Source of the DNA: CADEED01 sp036274075
Lineage (GTDB): Bacteria; Pseudomonadota; Gammaproteobacteria; Steroidobacterales; Steroidobacteraceae
Length of the DNA stretch: 64,000 nt
Reading direction: 5' to 3'
Assembly (NCBI GenBank): GCA_036274075.1
Contig: DASUGK010000013.1
Coordinates: 1 to 64,000 of the forward strand
The notes beneath the pieces were generated by a model that saw only the letters and a list, made by a program, of their open reading frames with translations, ran no database searches and had not been told where the DNA came from. The translations under genes were made by a program, and so were the position numbers. Below are positions 63,047-64,000 of this stretch, piece after piece; positions within the stretch are counted from its first letter, which is position 1; every line of letters begins with the position of its first letter.

Positions 63047-64000
63047 GGACAAAATCAGGGCGGCAGTCATCGGCGTCGGCTATCTAGGACGCTTCCATGC
63101 GCAGAAGTACGCGCAGATCCCTGGATGCGAGCTGGTCGGCGTGGTCGATGGCCGGGACGAGGTGCGCAACGCGGTCGCCGCGGAGGTCGGCTCGCGGGCG
63201 TTCGGCGACTACCGCGAATTGCTCGGCAAAGTCGATGCCGTCAGCGTGGTCACGCCCACGCCGGCGCACTTCGAGATCGCGGAGGCCTTCCTCACCGCGG
63301 GCGCGCACGTGCTGGTCGAGAAACCGATCACGGAGACGCCGGAACAGGCCCGCAAGCTCATCGCGTGCGCCGCCGAGCGCAAGCGAATCCTGCAGGTCGG
63401 CCACCTCGAGCGCTTCAACTCGGCGATCCTCGCCGCCGAGCCGCACATCAGTTCGCCGCGGTTCATGGAATGCCACCGGCTCGCGCCCTTCAAGGAGCGC
63501 GGCACCGACGTGAACGTGGTGCTCGACCTCATGATCCACGACATCGACCTGGTGCAGTCGCTGACCGGCAGCGAGATCGTCAGCATCGATGCCGTCGGCA
63601 GCCCCGTATTCTCCGGCGAAATCGACATCGCCAACGCGCGCATCCGCTTCGCGAACGGCTGTGTCGCCAACACGACGGCGAGCCGCGTCAGCCTGAAAAC
63701 TGAACGCAAGCTGAGGATCTTCGAAGACGCCGCCTACATTTCCCTCGACCTGCAGCAGAAGATTCTGACGCTGATCCGCAAGCGCACCGAGCCGCCGCAG
63801 CCCGGGCACCTGCCCGTGAGCATCGAGGAGGCGAACCTCGAGCAGGGCGACGCGCTGAAGAGCGAAATCGAGTCCTTTCTCGACTGCATACGGAACGACC
63901 GCCGGCCGATCGTGTCAGGTGAGGATGGGCTGCGCGCGCTGGAGACCGCGATCCGTATCACCGAACAGGTGCATGCGAACCTGCCCGGGGGTCGGAAACC
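63045..64000 (+). CDS. Gfo/Idh/MocA-family oxidoreductase (3' partial)
   Basis: Open from ATG 63045 to the window end, so the C-terminus is missing (318 full codons visible). An N-terminal Rossmann fold AVIGVGYLGRFHAQKY is followed by the VLVEKPITE motif near residue 92 and the HLERFN and MIHDIDLV blocks; the histidine and aspartate of the latter are the usual active-site residues. It resembles the oxidoreductases found beside lpxA/lpxB, including GnnA, which makes the 3-keto sugar for amide-linked lipid A. That assignment is only suggestive because no lpx gene is in view. Confidence 0.88.
   Translation, partial: MDKIRAAVIGVGYLGRFHAQKYAQIPGCELVGVVDGRDEVRNAVAAEVGSRAFGDYRELLGKVDAVSVVTPTPAHFEIAEAFLTAGAHVLVEKPITETPEQARKLIACAAERKRILQVGHLERFNSAILAAEPHISSPRFMECHRLAPFKERGTDVNVVLDLMIHDIDLVQSLTGSEIVSIDAVGSPVFSGEIDIANARIRFANGCVANTTASRVSLKTERKLRIFEDAAYISLDLQQKILTLIRKRTEPPQPGHLPVSIEEANLEQGDALKSEIESFLDCIRNDRRPIVSGEDGLRALETAIRITEQVHANLPGGRK

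Overview
The window is chromosomal DNA from a high-GC gammaproteobacterium. Base composition looks like roughly two thirds G+C by eye. Several gene orders are typical of Gammaproteobacteria: rpsF-rpsR-rplI-dnaB-alr, rpsP-rimM-trmD-rplS, dnaX-ybaB-recR and mlaFEDCB. The combination of a SufU/SufT-type SUF operon, paired RND pumps and a lipid-A-type Gfo/Idh oxidoreductase would fit Nevskiales/Steroidobacterales-like lineages, but this is an inference and no 16S gene is present. No transposase, integrase, phage or CRISPR genes were found.

Layout. Positions 1-3749 carry a ribosomal protein/replication cluster (rpsF partial, rpsR, rplI, dnaB, alr). 3840-5405 is an FHA protein plus PP2C phosphatase pair, divergent from radA. 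7073-9737 holds a CNNM/CorC-type protein and ffh. 10006-13828 is the rpsP-rimM-trmD-rplS-sppA operon. 13902-16120 is tdh-kbl for threonine breakdown. 16168-18461 has hslR, a queuosine-precursor transporter, a small membrane protein and a CnoX-like thioredoxin. 18511-23660 has a bifunctional PutA and a membrane diguanylate cyclase.

23776-30750 (minus strand) is a tightly coupled SUF operon: Rrf2 regulator, sufB, C, D, S, U, T, a Rieske ferredoxin and sixA. Divergent from it is mlaFEDCB (30866-34036). A long minus-strand run from 42672 to 34047 follows: gcvR-like, bcp, phoH-like, bepA, mlaA, then a four-gene sugar-acid module whose parts fit dehydration, cleavage to pyruvate and L-lactate, and lactate oxidation. 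42760-46784 carries dapA, a small BamC-like lipoprotein, tRNA-Ser(GGA), the SRP RNA, dnaX, ybaB and recR. Then come rsgA/orn, a PLP dehydratase, a self-contained membrane protein/XRE regulator pair with a clear operator, a DUF1249 protein and an unrecognised coiled-coil protein. 51821-59487 is a two-permease RND efflux operon behind a palindromic operator. The window ends with prc, small proteins and a partial Gfo/Idh oxidoreductase.

The SRP RNA and Ffh protein are both encoded here, as are all parts of the Mla lipid-transport pathway. Oligoribonuclease (orn) would finish the breakdown of c-di-GMP made by the diguanylate cyclase.

The most notable non-coding structure is a set of REPIN-like inverted repeats at gene ends (3775, 9742, 23681, 35177). 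Two of them have unrelated sequences but nearly identical geometry. A second theme is the number of genes whose best -10 box lies only 5-13 bases from the start codon, which suggests leaderless or near-leaderless transcripts.
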